From Crossaster papposus (taxonomy: Eukaryota > Echinodermata > Asteroidea > Velatida > Solasteridae): a DNA stretch of 64,000 nt. The notes beneath the pieces were generated by a model. It saw only the letters and a list, made by a program, of their open reading frames with translations, was not told where the DNA came from and made no database searches. Positions 54,480 through 64,000 of this stretch are shown here, one piece after another. The translations under genes were made by a program, and so were the position numbers. The DNA is taken from assembly GCA_037893245.1 (NCBI GenBank), contig JBAIAA010000074.1, positions 3,658,001 to 3,722,000 of the forward strand, read 5' to 3'. Positions within the stretch are counted from its first letter, which is position 1. Every line of letters begins with the position of its first letter.

Positions 54480-57400
54480 CCCCGCATATAGTGGTCACGT
54501 ACGTTTTTGAAACATGACACCGCGACAACCCGGTTTGAGCATGCGCAATAAGATTATTAATTTTGTAACCCGAAACCACAAGAGAGGACGCATCACGCAC
54601 GCGTTTGTGACGTCACTATGTAAATACGCGTACAAACTAGCGGCAGTTTGCGCGCGCAAAAAACGAGCCTCTAAGTACCGGTTTGTCATTCATAAACCGG
54701 ATTTTTTTAGCAAATATATTTCATCCATTACAGTAAACCATTAGTTATTGTAAATGTTCATTCTTTTGAGAACAGCGCTAATAATTTTTTGTATGAACGA
54801 CACGTTTATCTCGTTGGCACATATCGCACTTTCGTTTTGTTTCAAGGTCAAATTTGTGTGCAATTGTATAGGGAACTTACCTGCGTGCAAAGGTATAGGC
54901 AAATTGACGTGTGTTTAACCAGTTCCGTGAAATTCTTTTTCGTTGCAGCTGGAAGTTTATTTTTATTCATGATAATCCAATCCAAATAAATAACAGAAAT
55001 AGCATTTATTAGATCTATTTTCTTGTTTACCATTTAACATATTTATTTTGTTAATATAATTTGTTTTGTATATTTCAGGCATGGATTTCAGGTCGATCCA
55101 ATCAAAGTAGTTGGCATGTTTGCAGCAGTTGTATTTTCAACTTTTAGTTTTTATACATCAAATCAATGGAATAAGAATATAAAATCCTAGTTTTAATCCT
55201 TTGTTTACTTCAATACTGACAAACACAAGAATAAAAGAGGTTAGACCCAAGTGCACTCTAGTTCATTTTAAATAGAAGCTACAATTTTAGTTCAACATAC
55301 AATTTTGGAAAATGTTTTAACGTATCGAGAAACAACAATTTGAGTGCATTTTGCATTGATGATTGATGTATGGTTGTAAATATCACTGTTTTTGTTTAGT
55401 GACATTCAAGGAAAAAAAATTGGAAGCTGTTTTATAAGTTTTAGCTTGGTAAAATGTATATTACTAAAGTCTCAATTATTAAAAGTGCTTAAAATCTACT
55501 TATAAGGGGGGGGGGGGGGGGACTTTCCAAAGTCGGTTGTTAGTTTTAGTATGGTCCAAGTGTTTTGAATCCGTTCTCTTCAACTTGTCTCAACGTAGAT
55601 TACGAAGCCTACATCATCGGAAAGAACATACGAGTATCTCCAGTCCACACACCTACCTGCAAATGAAAAAGATCAAGGACAAAATATAAATAACGTTAAA
55701 AAAAATACAAAAAATACGAGTTGAGTTTTCCTGAATGTTTGACAGAATAAGGTTTGAAAAAAAGGACCTTTAATTATTTGGACTTCATGTACATGTACAA
55801 CCATTTAACTTGGCCTATTTTGTATTTCTATAAATGTTCCATTTTCCATTTACATTTTCCACTTCCGAGGGATTTTATAATTTTTTTGTTAATTGTTTTT
55901 GGGGGGTAACCGTTTGGTCTGAGGCACCCTAATTCCTGTAGTTTAGTTTCAAACTATTTTTCACCATGTATGGAGGAATAAGAACTCGGCCTTCATGATC
56001 ATAACGTCAACAAAGTAGGAGGAATAATTTGGCAAAATATGCTGAAAGTTGAAGGACACAATGATAAGTTAGACACTTTTTACCGATAAAACTCCAAGAC
56101 GACACAGTACTCCCAGGTGAAAAGTAGCAGGAAGTCTGTGAAATCATCGGTGCGGTGCAAGCGAATCGACTCGTCATGCTCGTGGGGCCTGTGAATTCGT
56201 TCGTCCCGGCATATGGTTCCAGGCCCCACGCTGTGCCGGCGACACTACGTCAGTTCGTGAGTACGTCTGGCGACTACCGACCGTGTGATGTGAGATTTTT
56301 CCCCACGAGTATCGGGTTACAGCACGGCCTGGCACTTCGTAGTACAGGGTTGAACAGCGATTTATGAAACTTCTGGTCTTCCACAAGACAAAAGAAGACC
56401 TAAAATCTCTGTTTTTCTGATATATACGACATTTTATACTCATTCAGCAACTTCTTGGAGTGCATTTCTTGCTATTCACGTGCGATTCACGTTCGTTTCC
56501 AAGTCAAAATGTCCCAAAAAGGTCATATTCAAGGATGAATTTTCCGACAAAAAAAATTATTAGCGCTGCTCTGATAAAATAAGGAAGAATACATCCTCGT
56601 TCACTACATTTTGGGAAGTAAGAATTCCAAAAAAATCCGGTTTTAAAAATATGCCAAGTTTTTATAGAACATCAGAAAATAACGTCGATTTTGATGCAAA
56701 ATCATACCAAAACGCAAACTTTAATAAAACCAATTTACAAAAAGAGATTTTTACAATTTAAAAAGTATTTATCATTTTGATGAAGCCCCCTTGCCAACCG
56801 GGGTGAATAGAAACCGTCATAGGGATGTCGTCACAGTAATAAGGCGGTCTGATTGGCGAGTAATCCTGAATAAACAACTGCGGTTTAAAAATTAATATTC
56901 ATGAGGTGATAATGAGCGCGGTATTTAAAAAAAATTCGCGCATGCGCAAATACGAACGGAGCGCGTAAATGTACGTGTGGTACAGTCGGCATGCACTATT
57001 TTTCAAAATCAAAGTGTCCGAGGCAGCTTGCGGATTTAAGCTGAAAATTTCTTTTCTTCATCGATGTGTACTTGTATCTAAATCAGAGATACCTTTTTTT
57101 ACAGAAATTGGCCAAGATTCGACCTTTTTGGGGTGGGCAGCGACTGGGTGAGTTGATAAAGTACTCATACAATTTTTTTTCTGGTGGTAGACCGTCCCGC
57201 ACCAGGGCGCCACCTGTTGAAATCCGATCGATATAGACCTTTTGACCTGCCCGGCCGGCTGCTTGCATTTCAACTTTGTGGTCCAAATTTTAAAACATTT
57301 GGATATTTCGACAGAACGTTAGATCATGGAGATAGCCCCCATGGTTAAATGTATAGGAGCACTTCCCAATATGAGTCTCTTTATATCAGACAGAATTCCA

Positions 57401-57551
57401 CAATAAAGTGTATTTTCAGACCATTTTCTTACCCATTCCACAACCTCCTGCACGTCAAACATGACTCGGCAACATATGCCAAGACCGTAGAGCGCCCGCA
57501 GCGATGATCACGACGCGATATGCGCACTGTCACTGGAGGGCGCGCTTCAAG
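54480..57551. other. Intergenic region between divergent nocturnin and NXT
   Basis: No coding exon was found. It holds G-run 55506-55520, a GTGGGGCCTG / CAGGCCCCAC pair at 56181-56234, and a GC-richer stretch at 57440-57560 next to the NXT start. The 5' non-coding exon of nocturnin and both promoters are expected here. A shared promoter is unlikely at this distance. Confidence 0.4.
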
Positions 57552-60500
57552 ATGACGGCCGTGGTAAGGCTGGCGAATGTTTTCTTTTTTTTGCACTTTT
57601 GCCTTTCCGTGACAACGTTGCACCAGAAATTTATCAGAAAAAACTCTCCTAAAACACTGACTCTTTGTTTAGCCTAGATTGATTTATATTTTAGTTTCTA
57701 ATAACGTTTTTGTAAACCAAATAGGAATAACGATATATTTTTTTTTTTTTTTGGGGGGGGGGGTGCTATTTAATGGGGGGGGGGACAAGGAATAAGCCGA
57801 TTTGGTATTCCAACTGCACATGCGCACATTTTCCCTTGACGATTTTTCTTTCGATATAAACATTTCATCGATTGCGTGCAAAAGCATAGCGGGGTACCAG
57901 CAAATTTCAAGAGATCGTCGTGTTTTAAAGTTACTAAGTAACATATTTTTGTTTACGTTTTGGTGTTTTCAGCCGCTTTGTGTGGCCAAACTTTTGTTCG
58001 AACAAATATTTTTTTTTTTTTTTCGATTTCACAAGAAAATGTAAAAAATGCGGATTTGGTTACCACGTCCCCCATAGCCTTGTGTGCATTTGTCTGCCGT
58101 GTTTGTATCACTTGACCTTGAAAAAAATTGTTGAATCTTGTTGTGCACATGCGCAGTCGGAACTCCAAAGTGGCTTATACAACTTGTAAGAATGATTAAT
58201 ACCTGGATATTCACTGTTTTTGTCTAGGATGTCAAGTTGCAGCTTGAGCAAGCTGTGCTAGCTGGTAATGAATTCCACAAGTTGTACTATGAAAAGTTTG
58301 ACAAGAGAAGAAATGTAAGTACCGTACTAAAGACACTAAGTAAAGTAGGGCCTGATGTAGACCGAGTTACTGGCCTCTAGTTATCGCTTTTTTAACATTT
58401 GGGCATTATCTTGCGCTACTAGAGGCCGAGCCAGAAGATATTTGAAATCCTATAAGCTCTAGAAAGTGGTTCAAAATGTCGCCATAATCCACACAAATAC
58501 GTAACAAAATACCTCTTAATCGTCTAAATAACCTTCCATATGTGTCCAAGCTGAGTTAACGAACTTCTAAGGTATTCACGATCAATTCTTGACCTGCAAA
58601 TCAAGGAAATTTGACGCCAGTTTTCCAGCGCGTACTGAACTTTTGCATGGCCGCCATTTTTGTGATTGCCTGTGACGTCACTGCCAAAGTGCATGCCGAC
58701 CGTACCACTATACGCAGGGGTGCTCTCCGATGTCACAGGTCGGAGTATCGCGTTGCGCGCGCGATACAATGACCTGTGACATCGCAGAGCACCCCGCGTA
58801 TAGTGGTACGGTCGGCACGCACTTTGGCAGTGACGTCACAGAATACCCACAATGCTCGTTTTGCTCATCATAAAAATGGCGGCCATGCAAAAGTTCAGTA
58901 CGCGCTGGAAAACTGGCGTCGAATTTTCTTGATTTGCAGGTCAAGAATTGATCGTGAATACCTTAGAAGTTCGTTAACTCAGCTTGGACACATATGGAAG
59001 GTTATTTAGACGATTAAGAGGTATTTTGTTACGTATTTGTGTGGATTATGGCGCCATTTTGAACCACTTTCTAGAGCTTATAGGATTTCAAATATCTTCT
59101 GGCTCGGCCTCTAGTAGCGCAAGATAATGCCCAAATGTTAAAAAAGCGATAACTAGAGGCCAGTAACTCGGTCTAGGCCTGATGAGGCCTAACGTAAAGC
59201 TGGTGTGTCTGTGCTTTTAAGAGGTTGCACCCTCGAATGAGACATCGCAAGAAAACATCTGCCAACGGCGAGTATTTAATTAACCAGTTCGCGCCGGGAT
59301 TTATATTTTAACATCACTGAGCCAACGCGCGGGATTATTTTTAACGTAACTCGATCCGAGGCGGGTTCAGGCCGATAGTACTGGGAAGCACACCCACGCA
59401 TTTCCGGCCTTGCTCGCTGCTGACAGACAATTACTGCCTTGCTCGTGGCGTGTTTATGCGTCATCTGTTTTGAATCTGGGGAAAACTTTGCATTTATATA
59501 CGTCATCCGGCGCGAACTGGGTAATTAAGTATTTAAAGGAAGTATACACCATTGGTAATTGTTTGAATTATCACGAATGAGTAGATTTGGGGGGTTATAT
59601 TTTATAGTAAATATCGTTTAACTGATCTGTCCGAAGTTTTACAATCATAGATGCTGAAAAAAGCAAGAAAAACAGCATTCGCTTTCAGCCGGCGTCGGGC
59701 AGTTGTTTTTGTTTTTATAATTTTTTTTTTGACAATTACATGATATCCACGCAATCATTTTGGTGGATACCTACAATCAATATTTACTTTCAAATAAGTA
59801 AGATTTTTCTTAATAATTCGGTAGTACAATGCTTCCTTTTTAAAGAAAATTGTGTACTTAGCCTAGTTCTTAACAACTTTATATCCATATCTATTTAGAC
59901 CTTTTGCTTTGGTTCCCTACCCCTGGCCTGTCAAACAGGAGTGTAAGATGTACAGTGACCAACCAAAGTGCAAAGTAATTTTAAAGAGGAAGGTTCTCTT
60001 TGAATAAGTCACGATCAGCCCGGCAAATCTAAACTCCTAATAAAAACTTCCAGTTTTTGGTTCCTCTTTCAGTTGTTGAATAAGTTATACATGAATTCAG
60101 CTACCATGGTATGGAATGGCAACCCCGTAGAGGGCTCTGAAGCCATCTTGAAGTTTCTGGATCTGCTACCTACGAGTGATCACACCATCGACTCCCTGGA
60201 CTGCCAACCAATACCAAGTATATCATTCAATTCATGCTAATCAGTCTTGATTTGTTTTTTTTTACCCTAACGCTCCTCAATCCTCCAAAATCGTCATTGC
60301 AGTTTTGGAGGATTTTGGCTGTATGGGGTTTTAAAAAAATAAGGATTTTTGAGGATTGAGGCACAATGTTGTTTCAAGTGTGGAGGATTTGAGGATTGAG
60401 GCTGAATGGGGTTTTCAAAAAAAACATAATGAGGATTTTGGAGGATTACAAAAAAATGAGGATTTTTGAGAATTGAGCACATGATGTTGTTTCAAGTGTG

Positions 60501-60794
60501 GAGGATTTTGGAGGATACAGGATGGTTGCTAGCAAAAAGGGCCTAGGGGATAGGGTTAAAGGACCATTTTTTTAAAAAAGATTCCCAGCATTAAATATGT
60601 TCGCAACTTTTCCTTTTTTAGCTGTGGTCACTCAAGGACAGACGTCCCTGATGGTCATTGTCGGTGGACGGGTCAAGTTTGAAGGGACGAAGGAGACCTT
60701 TAATTTCACGGAAAACTTCATGCTGACGACGCAAGGCGGCGTCTGGAAGATTGCCAGCGACTGCTTCAGATATCAGGAACGAGAGAGTTGTTGA
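57552..60794 (+). CDS. NXT1: NTF2-related export protein (NXT1/p15)
   Basis: Small partner of the TAP/NXF1 mRNA export receptor, with an NTF2 fold, acting at the nuclear pore. Four exons: 57552-57563 (MTAV only), 58228-58314, 60073-60217 and 60622-60794, phases 0, 0 and 1, all GT/AG. Product 138 residues, near the 140 usual for NXT1/2. Family words: MTAVDVKLQLEQA, EFHKLYYEKFDKRR, LLNKLYMNSATMVWNGNPV, LPTSDHTIDSLDCQPIP, LMVIVGGRVKFEG, FNFTENFML and VWKIASDCFRYQE. The 12-nt first coding exon is supported by similarity of MTAVD to the MASVD start of human NXT1 and by a donor GTAAGG. An 818-bp foldback, a family B MITE and a truncated family D MITE lie in intron 2. Nothing is broken. Confidence 0.95.
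58358..59175. mobile_element. 818-bp foldback element with 9-bp target duplication (MULE-like), in NXT intron 2
   Basis: Arms of about 400 bp run from TAGACCGAGTTACTGGCCTC at 58358 to its complement ending CTCGGTCTA at 59175, and meet in a CG-rich centre near 58750-58780. Direct repeat GGCCTGATG lies at 58349-58357 and 59176-59184. No protein is encoded. A 9-bp duplication with long arms fits non-autonomous Mutator-like foldbacks. Confidence 0.9.
59280..59526 (-). mobile_element. MITE family B, complete copy, reversed
   Basis: TTAACCAGTTCGCGCCGGGA at the left and CCGGCGCGAACTGGGTAA at the right. The internal order is inverted relative to the copies at 31456, 34201 and 37891. In NXT intron 2. 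Confidence 0.88.
59533..59830 (+). mobile_element. MITE family D, right-truncated
   Basis: TTTAAAGGAAGTATACACCA start, shared AGTAAATATCGTTTAACTGA and AATAATTCGGTAGTA, but the right inverted end is absent. Confidence 0.75.
60270..60530. repeat. GGATTTTGGAGGATT-family repeats in NXT intron 3
   Basis: TTTTGGAGGATTTTGGCTGT, GATTTTTGAGGATTGAGGC, GTTTCAAGTGTGGAGGATTT and similar words recur three to five times. Same vocabulary as at 37.6 and 51.9 kb. Confidence 0.65.
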
Positions 60795-60799
60795 TGACT

Positions 60800-60865
60800 C
60801 TGGATGTGAACACTAGAGGGTGCCAGACGAGTCTGGATGTGAACACTAGAGGGTGCCAGACGATC
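60800..60865. repeat. Tandem duplication in the NXT 3' UTR
   Basis: Two units of about 32 bp containing GTCTGGATGTGAACACTAGA and GGGTGCCAGACGA follow the stop codon directly. A poly(A)-signal word GGAATAAAAC is near 60918. Confidence 0.85.
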
Positions 60866-60969
60866 AGAGTAGCATGAAGGTGCTCGCGCATCATTGAGTA
60901 TGCAGAACGCTTCCGGAATAAAACAATTCTAAACTTGGACAAAAGAAAGTTTGCCCAATGTCAATCCCA

Positions 60970-61240
60970 AACAAACAAGACATAAAGGGACTCTTCAAAA
61001 TTGTAATAAAAACTAACAATTCTTCCTGTTCCCCTCTTGAGAAAGTAAGATGGCTTACTTCAAAGCTTCTAGAGCATTGCCTGTTTTGCTAAATTTGGAA
61101 TGCACTCTGAATGGCTAATGGGGCTCACAAGGAGTATAGACCATATACGCAGCAGCCATCTTAGAACCCACTGTGCATTCATTGTGGCCGCTATGCATAA
61201 GATATATTGGTTGAGGCACAGAGATCAGACTTAGGGTGAG
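60970..61240 (+). repeat. Direct repeat shared with 62690-62965
   Basis: Shared words: GACTCTTCAAAATTGTAATA, GCCTGTTTTGCTAAATTTGG, CACTCTGAATGGCTAATGG, CACAAGGAGTATAGACCATA and TACGCAGCAGCC. The copies are about 1.7 kb apart in the same orientation and flank the SUGT1 3' UTR and last exon. Confidence 0.75.
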
Positions 61241-62549
61241 TTTTCAAAATTTGGATGCTTGTGTAGTCTTTGCAAGGCCCGTATTTCCAGAATACATGTA
61301 CAGTACCGATTGTGATTTTGTATGGCATGCAAACTTCGCATTCAGCAACTGAGGTACGTGTACATGTTGTACGGTAGTAAAAGCTGCGACTATTTGACAC
61401 CATAAAAATGAAACAGATTTTGTTTTGATACATGATTGTGTTTTTTTCCCCAGAAATCTAAAATAAAATGCAATTGATAGTTACATTCTTTGTCCTAAAC
61501 AGATGCATGTGATATGGTGATTTTTTTTTTTTTTTTTTTAAATTTTATACACAAATGCTTGTAATTTCAAAATATCCCAATTTCATAAGAAATTGGTTAG
61601 TGAAAGGACATTTACTATGATACACCTGTTGAGGTGTTTAATTAATAAAATGAATTGTAACATGTACCAATCAGAATTGTCCATCTCCCATTGAAGAAAA
61701 AAAGAGTTTCACAAAGTACATAAACCTTTCCATTTGTTCAAATCATTTTGCTTTACATTATCGGCAGTGCTTTATTTGTTCATTTCCTGTTTATTTTGGA
61801 TCAACAAAAAGTAGGAACTGTACAGAATATGAAAGAAGCCAGTAAAGATTGACTGAGGACGACAATAAAAATGTACAACTTGTTTTTCAAAGAAAGGAAG
61901 TGAACATTTCTATTTTTGTTCTTCCCCCCAATCTGTTAATAAACACAGTTCCAGAAGGTGGAATTTTTTCAAATAGGATTAGTCAATTTTGAGGAAACGA
62001 GTGTTGTCACATTTCTAACATATAAACTGATGGTTAAAAAACAAAAAAAACAATTGAAATGCAAAACTTGAATCAAGAGAAAAGTATAATATACAAAATT
62101 TACATAGTACAAATGTGGGGTTTTGGGTTATTATTATTTTTTTGGGGGGGGTTTCCTTGTCCTATGTTTACAGTAATTTTCCTCTATTCTTAAATATTAA
62201 CTATACTACAAGGACTGCTGGTTCGTAGATAGGTGTACAAATGGCTGTCAGCTTAGAATAGGGAACAACAAAGCCAAATATGAGTGGGCGTTAATCCTAA
62301 CAGAAAATGCAAATCTGTGAAACCATTGGAGGAAAGAAATGCCATGGGTGAAATACATTTCTGGACGGAGAATATGTACAATTAAACAAATTCCAACAGA
62401 TTTGACCTCTTTTGACCTAACTTAAGGAGTTTGACCAGCTTTGACCAGACTGAAGAGCTTTGACGAGATTTGGAGAATTTTCCTTTTTATTTTAACCTGT
62501 TTTGTTGTCATGTCAATTTGCCTATCTCAACGTGGCCCTGTTCTGCTAT
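61241..62549. other. Tail-to-tail spacer of NXT and SUGT1
   Basis: AT-rich, T-run at 61519-61538, no gene seen. Both 3' UTRs probably lie here. A TTTATT word near 61792 is a candidate minus-strand poly(A) signal. Confidence 0.35.
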
Positions 62550-64000
62550 TTACACTGTTTTACTCGGACCACCATCCCATTTTTTGTACTCCATTCCATC
62601 CGGGGGTTTAATGTCTGTTTTCTGAGCGCCGATTTCATTCCAGTTTGTGCTGAGGACAGTGCCGCCTGATTCGGTCTGTGGATAACAAGACATAAAAGAA
62701 CTCTTCAAAAATGTAATAAAAAATAACAATTATTCCCCTTCCCGAGAAAATAAGATGGCTCACTTCAAACATGGAGGAATTTAATAGAAGGAACTCAAAC
62801 CACTGCCTTTTCTAAAGCAATGCCTGTTTTGCTAAATTTGGTATGCACTCTGAATGGCTAATGAGGCTCACAAGGAGTATAGACCATATACGCAGCAGCC
62901 AATGCATTCATTGTACACAATATGCCCTCTAAGATGGCCGCCTGGCACACGGTATATTAGTTGAGGCACAGAAAACAGACTTGGGCTGATTTCTCCCTCA
63001 ATTTTCAGATTTATTGATAGTTAACTTAACCTTATGTCCACTGCAATTTTTGTTAAGTAGTAGTATAAAAATCGCAGTATACAAGTTTTTTTTTTTTTAA
63101 GGAAAAAGCAATTGGCATCTTTCATTTTCAAGACTACAGAACAGTCAAAACCAGTAACACTTTTCAACAAAATGTTCAACTGAAGTTCAACAAACAGCAT
63201 TGGAAGGAGTGTTTCATTGTCTTTCTAATACGCTACCTGCAAACTCTCATTTAATCTCTGACCAGTTCTGTCTCATTTCCCCCCGAATGCCTCACAAATG
63301 TCAAAATACATGTGTAGGACAACCCTTACCCCTCAATGGTTCCCTAAGACTTCGAATTCCCTGCTAAATCCAACAGAGACTCATAACGTTCCTGCTCAAA
63401 ATCCAACACACCAAGTTGTTACTGTGTCTAATTACTTAAATCAAATAAGTTAGAAGAGCCTAATATTTCGATCTTAACAAGATCTTCTTCAGAGACTAAA
63501 TGGCTGTGTACAAGAAACAAACATATATAGGGCAATATACAGCATGATGCACATCATGGATGCTGAAGAAACACAAAAGAAAAAACACAGAGTTCAATGG
63601 AACAATCAACAAAAGGAGGAATAGGCTGAGGGATTAAAGGGCGAGGTCAGTGTGGGTAGGATCAAAGGCAGGGTAGGAACAAAAACAGAAAGGGTAATTA
63701 CTTGTTGGTAATTGGCTGCTGGATCCAACAGTCTAACTTGGCCTTATTTACCTTATCAGTAAACCCAACATAATGTAATTAGAAATGCTTTCTGGACTAT
63801 GTCAAATGGTTTACTGCTCAATCCAACAGGGTTCACCGGTAATGTTAAATCGTTGGATCCTGTTGGATTTAGCGGGGTTACAGCGGTTTCTTACGAATGA
63901 CTTGTTCATGGCCTTCTTGACGTCGTCTGTGGCATCGCCATAGATCTGCTGGAAGAGTTGGTTGAGGGCCGCCTCTCCCTCCGCCGATTCCTTCTCGTCC
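62550..64000 (-). CDS. SUGT1: SUGT1/SGT1 co-chaperone, C-terminal SGS region (5' part outside window)
   Basis: SGT1 is an HSP90 co-chaperone acting in kinetochore assembly and innate immune receptor stability. Its SGS domain binds LRR proteins and HSP70-type partners. Two minus-strand exons are visible: 64000 down to 63895 (continues beyond the window) and 62675-62550, stop TAA at 62552-62550. The donor GTAAGAAA and acceptor TTATCCACAG join in phase 0. The reading is [35 protein letters not shown], then [36 protein letters not shown]. This is the SGS signature ([28 protein letters not shown]). Both exons are too short for open-frame scans. The end GGPSKTV is a few residues longer than the usual tail. 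Confidence 0.93.
63400..63740. other. SUGT1 intron with a possible retroelement remnant
   Basis: ATTTCGATCTTAACAAGATC followed by TTCTTCAGAGACTAAATGG forms a small hairpin like those in terminal repeats of Penelope-like elements. Only this short motif is visible, with no coding region, so the assignment is weak. Confidence 0.2.

Noticed and set aside
1..64000. CRISPR arrays, bacterial operons or phage genes
   Set aside because: The window is intron-rich animal DNA; tandem repeats have no spacers and no cas-like or phage-like genes are present.

Overview
The window looks like nuclear DNA of a marine deuterostome invertebrate, most likely an echinoderm or another ambulacrarian. The evidence is intron-split genes with GT/AG junctions, an EDAR-like death receptor, a C1q/collagen protein, a glutamine-rich CBP/p300, and very many short inverted-repeat transposons. 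Gene names rest on recognised motifs and on exon joins that stay in phase; no database search was possible, and the species cannot be fixed.

Layout. (1) 1-5063, plus: last three exons of a CBP/p300 acetyltransferase gene (end of HAT, ZZ, TAZ2, NCBD, poly-Q tail). (2) 3717-6916 of this gene and its 3' flank is duplicated in tandem at about 9128-12572. The second copy keeps a 431-codon frame with the NCBD. An 18-bp minisatellite occurs twice between the copies. (3) 12607-13704, plus: unrecognised multi-pass membrane protein beside the duplication breakpoint. (4) About 16550-19733, plus: secreted collagen-C1q protein with two probable 5' UTR exons and a tandemly repeated CCAAT/TATA-like upstream region. 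(5) 20-28 kb: repeat-dominated DNA with a LINE inserted in a MITE, a palindromic element carrying four CRE octamers, and a G-rich 9-bp minisatellite. (6) 28401-40316, plus: nine in-phase exons of an EDAR-like TNF receptor (cysteine repeats, Thr-rich stalk, one transmembrane helix, long cytoplasmic tail, death domain). Its introns are loaded with MITEs and a SINE. (7) 41445-45842: a 4.4-kb transposon with about 500-bp terminal inverted repeats. Its decayed open frame has a FEN1/XPG-type nuclease region and a Cys-rich CXC-like tail (Academ-like). (8) 50902-54331, minus: nocturnin. (9) 57552-60794, plus: NXT1/p15 mRNA export factor, complete in four exons, with an 818-bp foldback element with a 9-bp target duplication in an intron. 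(10) 62550-64000, minus: last two exons of SUGT1/SGT1.

Nocturnin and NXT are divergent over about 3.2 kb. NXT and SUGT1 are convergent. The genes are unrelated housekeeping or signalling genes and do not form one pathway. The unusual content is the mobile DNA and the partial duplication of the CBP gene.
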